The notes under the pieces: model-generated
Told to the model about the DNA's origin: nothing
Database searches by the model: none
The model's input: only the letters and a program-made list of their open reading frames with translations
Shown here: positions 1-8,328 of the stretch, piece after piece
How the letters are laid out: each line of letters starts with the position of its first letter
Numbering within the stretch: the stretch's first letter is position 1
NCBI GenBank assembly: GCA_003132405.1
Contig: PKXQ01000138.1
Span: forward strand, 88,379 to 152,378
From: Acidobacteriaceae bacterium
GTDB taxonomy: Bacteria > Acidobacteriota > Terriglobia > Terriglobales > Acidobacteriaceae
DNA length: 64,000 nucleotides
Direction of reading: 5' to 3'
Made by a program: the position numbers and the translations under genes

Positions 1-18
1 CCTTCGCTCAGGATGACA
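1..18. repeat. Edge copy of the CCTTCGCT...CAGGATGACA repeat
   Basis: The first 18 bases (CCTTCGCTCAGGATGACA) match the right part of a dispersed repeat seen again near 48450, 51134, 53142 and, degenerate, 54220. The window boundary cuts the element. It lies just past the stop codon of cysS. Confidence 0.6.
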
Positions 19-34
19 CTTCAAATTAGGATAC

Positions 35-1534
35 TTATTTTCGCCTCCACCGTACTCCTTCTTTTGTGTTCTCCACGATAATGCCTGCGCCCGTCAACTC
101 GGCGCGCAATGCGTCGGAGGTCTTGAAATTTCGGGTCTTTCGGGCGGCTTCCATTTCAGCGAGCTTCTGATTTACCTGTTCGTCGGTGAGTTGCGCAGAA
201 CCGGCGATACCAAGCAGCTCAGGACTAATTTCTTTTTCGCGCCCTTCGGCGCGCGCCCACTCTAGAATGGCTTTCATCTTAGGCTGATCGTCATCATTCA
301 GCACGCCGAATATTTCGTCAAACTTGGTCAGTGCACCGAGCAGCGGTTTCACATCTTCCTGACGAAAGTTGTTCTGGCCTGCTTGCGCGGCATCAAGCAC
401 GGTGTTGACCTTGCGCAACATGTCAAACATTGCGGCCTGCGCCTCTGCAGTATTAAGATCGTCGTCAAGGGCGCTCTTCATCTTGTCGATGGTTTCCTGC
501 GCCAGTTGAGCAATCTGCGGCGTAGATCCCGCGGGGAATTGTGTGCTAGTCAAGCGGAAACGAAAGTTCCGCAGCTTCTCGACCGAACTGGCCGCCGATT
601 TCAAGCCATCAAAAGTAAAATTGAGTTGATTACGATATGGCACCTGCGACAGCAGCCAGCGGATCGACGACGGCTTGTGGCCGCGCAGCACAAGGTCTCG
701 AATCGTAAAAAAATTCCCCAGGCTTTTCGACATCTTCTGGCCTTCGACCAGCAGGAAGCGTGCATGAAACCAATAGCGCGCAAATTGCTGCCCGCTCAGC
801 GACTCTGATTGCGCAATTTCATTTTCATGATGCGGAAAAATCAAATCTTCGCCGCCGGCATGCAAATCGAAACTTGGCCCTAATTCCTCCATGGACATGA
901 CCGAGCACTCGATGTGCCAACCCGGGCGGCCCGGCCCTATCGCCGTTTCCCATGAGGCTTCGCCGGGCTTTGGGGCCTTCCAAAGCGCGAAGTCACGGGC
1001 GCTATCTTTTTCATATTCGTCAACGTCGACGCGCGCACCGTCGTTCATGCCGGCAAAATCTTTTTTTGAAAGCTTGCCGTACTCTGGAAATTTCGCGATG
1101 CGGAAATAGTACGAGCCATCTTCGGTGCGGTAAGCAAATCCCTTTTTGGCGAGTTCGGCAATAAAATCGGCCATAGCATTGATGTGCTCGGTCGCGCGCA
1201 CGAAAATCGGCTTCTCAATGCCCAGCGTTGCTGAATCCTCGAGAAAAGCTTGTATATACTTCGCCGTGTACTGTTGCACTGAAACGCCATCGTGTGCAGA
1301 GTTGCGAATGATCTTGTCGTCGACGTCGGTAATATTCATGACGTAACGGACTTCATATCCGCTTTGGCGCAGAAAGCGGTAGAGAAGATCGACGGCGATA
1401 AATGTGCGGAAATTGCCGATATGACCGTAGTCGTAGACGGTCGGGCCGCAAGCATACATGCGGACGCGGTTGTCGTCGAGCGGATGGAAGTCTTCGATCT
1501 TTCCAGAGAGAGTGTTATAGAGGCGCAATGCCAT
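35..1534 (-). CDS. cysS: Cysteinyl-tRNA synthetase
   Basis: Charges tRNA-Cys with cysteine in the cytoplasm. The class I signature is complete: YACGPTVYDYGHIGN near the N-terminus holds a zinc cysteine and the HIGH-type motif, GWHIECS and HAGGEDLIFPHHENE supply further zinc and cysteine-pocket residues, and KMSKSLGNF is the KMSKS loop. The 499-aa length is normal for the family. The ORF track begins 13 codons earlier, but homologues start at MALRLYNTLSG, so I place the start at 1534. The C-terminal helical domain ends at GVRWRRK. It is a stand-alone housekeeping gene; the histidine kinase upstream lies 178 bp away on the same strand. Confidence 0.97.
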   Translation of the reverse strand: MALRLYNTLSGKIEDFHPLDDNRVRMYACGPTVYDYGHIGNFRTFIAVDLLYRFLRQSGYEVRYVMNITDVDDKIIRNSAHDGVSVQQYTAKYIQAFLEDSATLGIEKPIFVRATEHINAMADFIAELAKKGFAYRTEDGSYYFRIAKFPEYGKLSKKDFAGMNDGARVDVDEYEKDSARDFALWKAPKPGEASWETAIGPGRPGWHIECSVMSMEELGPSFDLHAGGEDLIFPHHENEIAQSESLSGQQFARYWFHARFLLVEGQKMSKSLGNFFTIRDLVLRGHKPSSIRWLLSQVPYRNQLNFTFDGLKSAASSVEKLRNFRFRLTSTQFPAGSTPQIAQLAQETIDKMKSALDDDLNTAEAQAAMFDMLRKVNTVLDAAQAGQNNFRQEDVKPLLGALTKFDEIFGVLNDDDQPKMKAILEWARAEGREKEISPELLGIAGSAQLTDEQVNQKLAEMEAARKTRNFKTSDALRAELTGAGIIVENTKEGVRWRRK

Positions 1535-1711
1535 AGATTCGCAGAGTCGTGGGCGACATTTGGAGCTGAGCAAGAACCTCTCATTCTAGGGGCGCGAAAG
1601 AAGAGGGGTCAAATGGAAGCCGCACTCAAAATGCAAGCAACTGATGCTGCGGAATCGTGCGCGCTAATCATGGCAGCCCAATATCCTCGGAGCATTTGAA
1701 CACGACCGAAT

Positions 1712-3349
1712 TTAAGCGGCGGGTGCCGGCAAATCGCTCTTCACATCTTCGTCGTCGGGGCCAGCAGACGCTTCTCCGTCCGGCGGATCTGCATCGGGCG
1801 TTTCCGCAGGTTCTCCATTTGCAGGTTCGGCTTTCGCCAGCGGCAGGCTTGCCACTACGCATGTGCCGGTGCCGTCGCTCTGGACATTAAGATGGCCGCC
1901 TAAATTTCTGACGCGCTGTTTCATGCCGCCCAAACCCACGCCGACGCCCGCTCCAATTTCTTGAAAGCTCAAAAGCTTATCAAAAGGTATGCCTCTCCCA
2001 TAATCTCGAATGGAAAGAATCGCATTTTCGGCATCTGAATTCAGTTGGATATCCACAGAGGGGCTACCAGAATGGCGCAAGACGTTGGTCAGACTCTCTT
2101 GCAGAATTCGGAAGAAGACAAGTTCCTCATCCTTGGTCAATCGCGGAGTCGCTACAAGTTCCAGGTTCGCCTTGACTCCACTCCGCTTGGTAAACCCTTC
2201 CACATACCATTGAGCGGCGGATGAGAAGCCGACCTCGTCGAGCAGCGGTGGGTGCAGCAGGTGGGAAGTGACCCGAATCTCCTGCAATGCCTGGTTCGAT
2301 AGAGACTCGAGTTCACTAAGCATCTCACCAGCTTTGGGAACGGAAATCACGGCCTTACCAAGGGAATCGAGCATCATTCTTAACGCGACGAGCGTTTGGC
2401 CGATACTGTCATGCAAGTCGCGGGCAATTCTACGACGCTCCTCATCCTGCAGCCGGAGCGAGCGAGCGGAGAGTTCGCGCAGCACATACTCAGTCGTCTT
2501 GCGGCGTTCAATTTCAGATTCGAGCGACGCTAAACTGGCGTTGAGCGCGCGCGTGCGCTCCTCTACTCTTTTCTCAAGTTCGTCGTGAGATTTGCGAAGC
2601 TCAGCTTCCACGCGCTTGACATCCGTAACATCCACTCCGGTGGGGTGCAGGAAAATGATCTCACCGTCTTGGTCGCGAATCGGATGAAGCTCAAATTCGA
2701 CCAGCCGTTCGGTTCCATCTGCCCAAAGGTAAGACAGAACTTCCCTATAAGGCGTGTCTGCGGCCGCTAGCTTTGTCCCGGCTCGAATCTTGTCTTGTAC
2801 TTCCCGGGAGCCTCGCCACCAGCCTGTCTCCCAGAATTGGCGCCCGAGAACTTCTTCGGCGCGGTAGCCACACACATCGAGGCAAAGTCGATTGGCATCG
2901 ATCATTACGCCGTCTAGGGTCATGATGCCGGCAAACACCGAGGTTTGCTCGAACACAGCGCGAAATTTGGCCGTGGCCGCGCTCGCCTTGGCTCCGGATC
3001 GACGATTGGCTTCTCCAAGACCAATAATGAAACTTGAAAAAACCAGGAAGCCCACCAGCCCCGAAATCGTAGTGCGCGGATCTTCTACGGCGAAGGACCC
3101 CGCGGGCGGAAGAAACCAATACCAAACCCCAATCCCGCTGATCAGCGTCGCCGCAATCGACGGCCCCAGTCCGCAATACCAGGCGGCAAAAACCACCGCT
3201 AACCAAGCCGTATGATAGGGATTATTGAGTCCGAGCCACGGCTCCAGTATTCCTCGCAGCATGAGCGCCGCAATCGCAGCCCCCACCGCGAGAACATAGC
3301 GAGCCAAGATCGATTTGTTTCTAGGCTCCGGAATGGCAGAACTTTGCAC
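1712..3349 (-). CDS. PAS-domain sensor histidine kinase (HisKA_3/NarX type), orphan
   Basis: The 545-aa protein has an N-terminal DUF4118-like membrane region of three to four helices (residues about 15-105), a PAS domain (about 125-245), a coiled-coil linker, a HisKA_3 dimerisation domain with RDLHDSIGQTLVALR, and a HATPase_c domain with RDYGRGIP and GVGLGGMKQR. HisKA_3 kinases phosphorylate LuxR/NarL-type regulators; none lies beside it here. The start is GTG (MQSSAIPEPRNK). The sequence immediately upstream is a tandem decamer supplying several GGTGAGG motifs, so translation may depend on repeat number. The C-terminal 40 residues are rich in Pro, Asp and Glu and probably unstructured. Confidence 0.9.
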   Translation of the reverse strand: MQSSAIPEPRNKSILARYVLAVGAAIAALMLRGILEPWLGLNNPYHTAWLAVVFAAWYCGLGPSIAATLISGIGVWYWFLPPAGSFAVEDPRTTISGLVGFLVFSSFIIGLGEANRRSGAKASAATAKFRAVFEQTSVFAGIMTLDGVMIDANRLCLDVCGYRAEEVLGRQFWETGWWRGSREVQDKIRAGTKLAAADTPYREVLSYLWADGTERLVEFELHPIRDQDGEIIFLHPTGVDVTDVKRVEAELRKSHDELEKRVEERTRALNASLASLESEIERRKTTEYVLRELSARSLRLQDEERRRIARDLHDSIGQTLVALRMMLDSLGKAVISVPKAGEMLSELESLSNQALQEIRVTSHLLHPPLLDEVGFSSAAQWYVEGFTKRSGVKANLELVATPRLTKDEELVFFRILQESLTNVLRHSGSPSVDIQLNSDAENAILSIRDYGRGIPFDKLLSFQEIGAGVGVGLGGMKQRVRNLGGHLNVQSDGTGTCVVASLPLAKAEPANGEPAETPDADPPDGEASAGPDDEDVKSDLPAPAA

Positions 3350-3350
3350 C

Positions 3351-3395
3351 TTACCTCACCTTGCCTCACCTTGCCTCACCTTGCCTCACCTTGCC
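3351..3395. repeat. Tandem decamer repeat (TTGCCTCACC)n overlapping the kinase ribosome-binding region
   Basis: About four and a half head-to-tail copies of TTGCCTCACC; the first unit reads TTACCTCACC. On the minus strand each unit is GGTGAGGCAA, so the GTG start of the kinase at 3349 is preceded by repeated Shine-Dalgarno-like GGTGAGG motifs. Confidence 0.85.
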
Positions 3396-3510
3396 GCGGA
3401 TTCGAACCGCACATGCCATCCGCTGGCTAGCCAAGTGACACAAGCGGTGGAACTCGCAGAACCGATCTTATTGTGTGCGGAGGTCGCGTCTATAAGGTAT
3501 TCGCTGTAAT

Positions 3511-3535
3511 GTGGCGCGGATACTCCAGTCCGCGG
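3511..3535. repeat. Short hairpin repeat, GTGGCGCGGA-tact-ccaGTCCGC type
   Basis: First of three copies of a dispersed motif whose consensus is GCGGACA-CTCC-TGTCCGC after GTGTGG. The others are at 45776 and 57847. This copy has decayed stem pairing. It lies in the 230-bp gap between pgsA and the histidine kinase. Confidence 0.6.
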
Positions 3536-3580
3536 CCTTGGTCCTTGCGTTTAGATTTTGTTACTCGATTTTTCCTGTTA

Positions 3581-4159
3581 TTAAACCGAGACTGCGGGCG
3601 GCGGCGCGGGTTCGTGCAGTCGATGCTGCACGAGAAAGGCATAATGGACAGCCGAGACGATGGTGAAGATAAAAGTCGCGCGCAGGAAAGTAGTTCGCGC
3701 GATCCAGACCCACTGCACAGGGTAGACGAGCAGCAGCAGCACGAAGAAAATCGCGGCCACCTGGGCGAAGGTGTTGGCCTTGCCGAAAATACTGGGACGA
3801 AAATCGCGCAAGCCAGCGATCATGAAGAGCACACCGCTGATGACGAGGATCGAGACATCACGGCTGAACACCATGACTGTGTACTTCCAGGGAATCATGC
3901 GTTCGATCGAGAGCACGAGAAACATCGTGCTCATCAGCAATTTGTCGGCGATCGGATCGAGATACTGGCCGAGCAATGTTTGCTGATGCAAGGTGCGGGC
4001 CAAAAGGCCGTCGAGGCCATCGCTCACTCCGGCGAGAACGAATAGCGCCAACGCCCATTTGAAATCCTGCTTGAGCAGATTAATAACGATGAACGGCAGG
4101 AAAATCATGCGCAAGAGCGTGATCTGATTGGGTGCGGTTAGAATTTGCCGCAGGTTCAT
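3581..4159 (-). CDS. pgsA: CDP-diacylglycerol-glycerol-3-phosphate 3-phosphatidyltransferase
   Basis: Makes phosphatidylglycerol phosphate from CDP-diacylglycerol and glycerol-3-phosphate in the inner membrane. The 192-aa protein has the CDP-alcohol phosphotransferase signature DG(x)2AR(x)8G(x)3D(x)3D, seen in DGLDGLLAR...GQYLDPIADK, and about four to five hydrophobic helices. Its ATG overlaps the TGA of the upstream gene as ATGA (4156-4159), so translation is probably coupled. It is the last gene of the long minus-strand cluster that begins near 11073. Confidence 0.92.
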   Translation of the reverse strand: MNLRQILTAPNQITLLRMIFLPFIVINLLKQDFKWALALFVLAGVSDGLDGLLARTLHQQTLLGQYLDPIADKLLMSTMFLVLSIERMIPWKYTVMVFSRDVSILVISGVLFMIAGLRDFRPSIFGKANTFAQVAAIFFVLLLLVYPVQWVWIARTTFLRATFIFTIVSAVHYAFLVQHRLHEPAPPPAVSV

Positions 4160-4674
4160 CGCGACTCGTCCCCGCCAGACCGTGCTCCGCTTTTTTCTCG
4201 GGCGCTGCTGAGAAATTCGCTCACCAGCAGCGGCGAGGGATCCTGTCCTGTCTTTTCGGCGAAGCGCTGGGCGAGCGAGAGGATGTTGCCCTCGGGCAGA
4301 TCCAGTTCCATGCGTTCAACGCGGTGCATGGGGAAAAAGACCACGCCAGAAGTAAAAGGCTCGCCGTTCTTGATCTGCGAGGCGAGATTATCGAAAGATG
4401 CGACGTCCACGCCGCGCAGGCTGAGTCCTTCGCTCGCAAGATGGAGAATCGCACCCCAGAATTTTTCGCGCGGGTTCGTCAACGTGGCGATCACCAGCGC
4501 TCCGGGTCGGAAGGGACTGACGGTTTGAGGGTCCTGATAAAAGCTAGTACTGGGCACGATTGGATTGTCGTCTGTCGGGGAGGGAAATTGCAAACGGAAG
4601 GTGCCCGCTCGCGGCGACCCGTTACTACCAGGGGTTAGCGCTTCACGATGACGTGCGACGCTGACTCTATACAA
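4156..4674 (-). CDS. Conserved-looking hypothetical protein, coupled to pgsA
   Basis: I do not recognise the family. The confident part starts near residue 50 (VSPFRPGALVIATLTNPREK) and continues through a soluble alpha/beta-looking stretch with MELDLPEGNILSLAQRF. There is no signal peptide or membrane helix. Its stop overlaps the pgsA start by four bases, which argues that it is translated. The track start at 4674 would overlap the preceding gene by 40 bp; a GTG at VPSTSFYQD (about 100 bp downstream) is an alternative, without a clear Shine-Dalgarno sequence. Its position suggests a link to membrane lipid metabolism or gene regulation, but that is a guess. Confidence 0.7.
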   Translation of the reverse strand: MYRVSVARHREALTPGSNGSPRAGTFRLQFPSPTDDNPIVPSTSFYQDPQTVSPFRPGALVIATLTNPREKFWGAILHLASEGLSLRGVDVASFDNLASQIKNGEPFTSGVVFFPMHRVERMELDLPEGNILSLAQRFAEKTGQDPSPLLVSEFLSSAREKSGARSGGDESR

Positions 4675-4994
4675 ACCATCCGCGTGTAGCCTTGTCGCTC
4701 AGGCGTAAAAGGACAGACTTCGAAATTGCCGTAAACAGCAAGAGCACCATTAGGAATACCGAAGTTCTTCGGGACAATGGGATCGTCGGCGTCGTCCGCG
4801 ATGGGACCCGCTGTGACGCCAAGCAAACTTTTCGTGCCGACCGGCCAAATCCGAAGCGCTGGTGTTCCATCCCCAAATGTTGCTCTGCCATGAACCGTGA
4901 AACCGGCAGCCATAACCTTGGGGTTCCCCTTGCACTTTGGCTGTTCGCCGAACACGGGGATCACCAGTAAAGCGATCGCCAATAGATGCTTCAT
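4635..4994 (-). CDS. Small secreted hypothetical protein
   Basis: A 119-aa protein with a clear signal peptide (MKHLLAIALLVIPVFGEQPKC). The mature part has few charged clusters and four cysteines, which could form disulfides outside the cytoplasm. An AGGAAG Shine-Dalgarno sequence sits ahead of the ATG. It begins 19 bp after the sigma-54 response regulator stop, so it is likely transcribed with the two-component genes. No family was recognised; the repeated hydrophobic and Gly spacing (GRATFGDGTPALRIWPVG) suggests a beta-rich fold. Confidence 0.75.
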   Translation of the reverse strand: MKHLLAIALLVIPVFGEQPKCKGNPKVMAAGFTVHGRATFGDGTPALRIWPVGTKSLLGVTAGPIADDADDPIVPKNFGIPNGALAVYGNFEVCPFTPERQGYTRMVCIESASHVIVKR

Positions 4995-5013
4995 ACGCTT
5001 CTTCCTCAGCGTG

Positions 5014-6405
5014 TCAGCCCTCGCTTTTTACCGCTTTCAAATCAATGCCCACCTGCTCAGCCTTCTTATAGAGATGTGACCGCTCCAGTCCCAAAGCGCG
5101 CGCCGTGTTTGAGATCTGGTGATGATTGTGTTTCAGCTCCGCCAGAATGGTTTGTTTCTCGAATGCACGCACGCGGTCGGCGAGCGGCCCAGTGCCGGAC
5201 GATGCGGACCCCGACGCAGCGGCGGACGCGGGCAGCGCTAGCGCGACGGTTTCCGCCGTGACTTCGTTGGAGGTCGCCAGCAGCATTACCCGTTCTACGG
5301 CGTTCCTCAGTTCGCGCACATTGCCCGGCCAGGGATGCTCTTGCAGTGCGGCAATTGCGCTGGGGGTGAAACGCATCGGCTTCCATCCATTCGTCGCGCT
5401 GACCTGTAAAGCAAAGTGCTCGACGAGCGCCGGAATGTCTTCGCGGCGTTCGCGCAGCGGCGGCAGGCGCAGGGGAAAGACGAAGATGCGGTGAAATAAA
5501 TCCTGCCGGAATTTGACCTCGCGCACCTGCGCTTCAAGATCGCGGTGCGTGGCGACGACCACGCGCACATCAACCTGTATGGCGCGTTCTCCGCCGAGGC
5601 GCTCGACTTCGCCTTCTTCGAGAACGCGTAACAGCTTCGCTTGCATCGCAAGTGGCATATCGCCGATTTCATCGAGAAAAATCGTCCCACGCTGTGCCTG
5701 TTCAAATTTCCCGAGATGGCGGCCAGCCGCACCGGTGAACGATCCTTTCTCGTGGCCGAATAATTCCGATTCAATCAGTTCGGCCGGAATCGCGGCGCAA
5801 TTCAGCGTGACGAACGGCCCGCCGGCTCGCGGACTGCGCTCATGCAGCGTGCGCGCCACAAGTTCTTTTCCCGTCCCTGTCTCCCCGAAAATGCAAATGC
5901 GCGTTTCGCTGGCGGCGACGCGTTCCACTTGCGCCATCACCGCGCGCATCGTCTCGCCCTTCCAGACGATTTCGTGCTTGCCGAGACGGCGCTCCAGATC
6001 GCGGTTCTCGCGTTCCAGGCGTCCGAGCTTCAGCGCATTCTCGACGGTGAGCAGAAGCTTTTCGGTGGAGATCGGTTTCTCCAGGAAATCGAGCGCGCCA
6101 AGACGCGTGGCGCGCACCGCCATTTCAATATGCGCCTGCCCCGACATCATTACCACCGGAGTCGCCACGCCTTGCGCTTTGAGTTCTTCGAGCAGCGCGA
6201 GGCCGTCTTTGCCCGGCATCACAACGTCTGAAAGTATCAGATCGAAAGATTGCACTTTGGCCAGTTCGAGAGCCTTGTTAGCGTTGTCGCAGACGGCCGC
6301 CTCATGCCCCTCCAGACGAAACGCACGCGACAGAGAAGCCAGCGTGTTGGCTTCGTCATCGACGATCAGTAGATGCGCTTTTTGCGCCACAGTCATTGAC
6401 CTCAA
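5014..6405 (-). CDS. Sigma-54-dependent response regulator (NtrC/NtrX family)
   Basis: A 463-aa activator in three parts: receiver domain (phospho-acceptor Asp in LILSDVVMPGKDG), AAA+ sigma-54 interaction domain (Walker A GETGTGKELV, Walker B-type GTIFLDEIGD, arginine-finger region FRQDLFHRI) and a C-terminal Fis-type helix-turn-helix (NTARALGLERSHLYKK). The sigma-54 contact loop reads GSFTGA rather than GAFTGA, a variant found in functional members. It follows the kinase gene by 18 bp, so the pair is a two-component system of the NtrY/NtrX type. Its targets are probably RpoN promoters; I found no convincing -24/-12 element in the window. Confidence 0.95.
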   Translation of the reverse strand: MRSMTVAQKAHLLIVDDEANTLASLSRAFRLEGHEAAVCDNANKALELAKVQSFDLILSDVVMPGKDGLALLEELKAQGVATPVVMMSGQAHIEMAVRATRLGALDFLEKPISTEKLLLTVENALKLGRLERENRDLERRLGKHEIVWKGETMRAVMAQVERVAASETRICIFGETGTGKELVARTLHERSPRAGGPFVTLNCAAIPAELIESELFGHEKGSFTGAAGRHLGKFEQAQRGTIFLDEIGDMPLAMQAKLLRVLEEGEVERLGGERAIQVDVRVVVATHRDLEAQVREVKFRQDLFHRIFVFPLRLPPLRERREDIPALVEHFALQVSATNGWKPMRFTPSAIAALQEHPWPGNVRELRNAVERVMLLATSNEVTAETVALALPASAAASGSASSGTGPLADRVRAFEKQTILAELKHNHHQISNTARALGLERSHLYKKAEQVGIDLKAVKSEG

Positions 6406-6423
6406 GGGAATGCCATCCCAAAT

Positions 6424-8328
6424 CTACCCCACAGACACCGAGTGCGCGGAGAAATCGCAGGGCAATTCCATGCGAAACGTGGTTCCTTTTTCCTTCGTGC
6501 TCTCGACCGAAATCTTGCCGCCATGATCGCTCACCACCGACTGCACAATCGCCAGCCCGAGACCCGTGCCATGTTGCTTGGTCGTGTAATAAGGAGTGAA
6601 CAAGCGCCCGCATTCTTCCTGCGTCAGGCCGGAGCCGGTATCGGAAACCGAAAGCTCGACGCGGTCGCCGAGAGACGCGGTGCGAATCGTCAACTCTCCC
6701 CCTTGCGACATGGCATCGATCGCATTGAGCACCAAGTTTTGCAGTGCGCGATGCAGCAGATCCGAATCGGCCGAAATTTCGGGCAGCGCCTCCGCCAATT
6801 CCGTGTGCACGACAATCTGATTCTTGCTCTGTAGCTGCGCCTGAAAGACGCGCAGCACCGAGCGCACCACATCGTTCACCTGCATCGGATGGCGCTGTGG
6901 CTGCGGCATTCTCGAGAATTCGCTGAAACGGCCAATAATGGTTTTAAGATTATTAATTTCCTCGAGCAGAGTGACCGTACTCTCGTGGAAGACTTCTTCA
7001 AACATTTCGGGCGATTTCTCTTTGGCGCGCATCAGGTTTTCGACGGTGACTTGCAAGGGAAAAAGCGGGTTCTTTAGTTCGTGCGCCAAACGGCGCGCCA
7101 GTTCGCGCCATGCGGCTACTCGCTCGGCCTGCAGCGTGCGTTCTTTTTGCTGCATGAGATCTTCCGTCATGCGGTTGAACGACGCCGCCAGTTCTCCCAG
7201 TTCGTCGCTCGATTCAACTTCGACCTTGGCATTGAGATCGCCGGCCGCGACGCGGCGCGCGGCCTCCGCCAGCGACACAACCGGGCGCGTGACCCGCGCA
7301 GCAAACCACAGACTGGCCAGCACCGCCGCCAGGATGCCGACGCCGCCCACCAACATCGCAGTAGAGATAACCTGCCTTTGCAATTCGATGAGCGGACGCC
7401 GTGAACTGCCCACCAGCAGCACGCCTAAGAGTTGCTGACTTGGGGCGCTCGCCCCGAGCTTTGGCACGGCCATGTTTGGATTGGTCATGTTCGGCCCGGT
7501 GAGCGGAATGCCATGAAACACTTCGGCGTCAGCCGGGTCTGCGGTCCAATGAATCACTCTCTGAGATTCTTGACCTGTATCGCGCACCTTTGCGACCAGC
7601 GGCGCGAGTTGGTCGGCTCCGGCGGCCGGCCCATTCAAATCGAGTAGCGATTTCGGGTTCCATTTGGCGTCCAGATTCTGATAAAGCATCACGCGCGTTC
7701 CGGCGGGAATGTCGAGCGTGGAGAGAAATGCTTGGTCGAGGCGTTCACCGCCGATCACGTACAGCGGTTGTTCTCCGACACTCGCCACGCGTACCGCGAA
7801 CAGGCCGAGGGATGCGCCATCCGGAAGCTCTTCGCGTTTCAAAAACGGTCCCGGCGGCACGGTAGCGATCGCCGCCGCGGCTTCGGAATTCGGCGCTTCA
7901 AGAGTCGGTGCCCCGGAAATCGCGGCTTGGGGAATCGCCGCCTCGGGATATCCGAATTTTGCCTGCCATTGCGCCGAGGAGAGAATGGTTCCACGCGCGT
8001 CGACCAGTTCGAGGAAATCGAGCCGCTGCTGACTCGCCAACGAGCGCGCCTCGCCAACGTATTCGCTGGGATCGGCGCCGGTACGGTTCATATCGAGAGC
8101 GATGCGTTGCACGGCCTCGCTGGCGGCTACCGATTCGACTCTGCGCGCGACTTCCGATCCGCGGCGTTGGAACTCCGATCGAAATTGCGCCGCGACCGCA
8201 TTAGCGCGGTCCTGATCGGCCTGCTCGAATGAGCGCCGAATGGTGCTGTAGACGGAAATAGAAATAACCGCCACACAGACGAGCGCGGTCGCGGCAAACA
8301 GCAAAAGGAGTTTCTTGCGGAAACTCAT
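6424..8328 (-). CDS. NtrY-like membrane sensor histidine kinase
   Basis: The 634-aa protein has an N-terminal membrane helix (LLLLFAATALVCVAVISI), an extracytoplasmic domain of about 280 residues, a second helix (AMLVGGVGILAAVLASLW), a HAMP domain, a HisKA domain with LAHELKNPL and a HATPase_c domain with VSDTGSGL, FTPYYTTK and GTGLGLAIV. It autophosphorylates and should pass phosphate to the sigma-54 regulator downstream. Its ATG overlaps the TGA of the solute-binding protein gene as ATGA, so sensor and binding protein are made together. The periplasmic region contains Ala/Pro-rich stretches such as NMTNPNMAVP. Confidence 0.94.
   Translation of the reverse strand: MSFRKKLLLLFAATALVCVAVISISVYSTIRRSFEQADQDRANAVAAQFRSEFQRRGSEVARRVESVAASEAVQRIALDMNRTGADPSEYVGEARSLASQQRLDFLELVDARGTILSSAQWQAKFGYPEAAIPQAAISGAPTLEAPNSEAAAAIATVPPGPFLKREELPDGASLGLFAVRVASVGEQPLYVIGGERLDQAFLSTLDIPAGTRVMLYQNLDAKWNPKSLLDLNGPAAGADQLAPLVAKVRDTGQESQRVIHWTADPADAEVFHGIPLTGPNMTNPNMAVPKLGASAPSQQLLGVLLVGSSRRPLIELQRQVISTAMLVGGVGILAAVLASLWFAARVTRPVVSLAEAARRVAAGDLNAKVEVESSDELGELAASFNRMTEDLMQQKERTLQAERVAAWRELARRLAHELKNPLFPLQVTVENLMRAKEKSPEMFEEVFHESTVTLLEEINNLKTIIGRFSEFSRMPQPQRHPMQVNDVVRSVLRVFQAQLQSKNQIVVHTELAEALPEISADSDLLHRALQNLVLNAIDAMSQGGELTIRTASLGDRVELSVSDTGSGLTQEECGRLFTPYYTTKQHGTGLGLAIVQSVVSDHGGKISVESTKEKGTTFRMELPCDFSAHSVSVG

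Noticed and set aside
3395-3420. T-arm-like GCGGTTCGAATCCGC (minus strand), possible tRNA
   Set aside because: No matching acceptor, D or anticodon arms within 90 nt upstream on the minus strand; at most a tRNA fragment.
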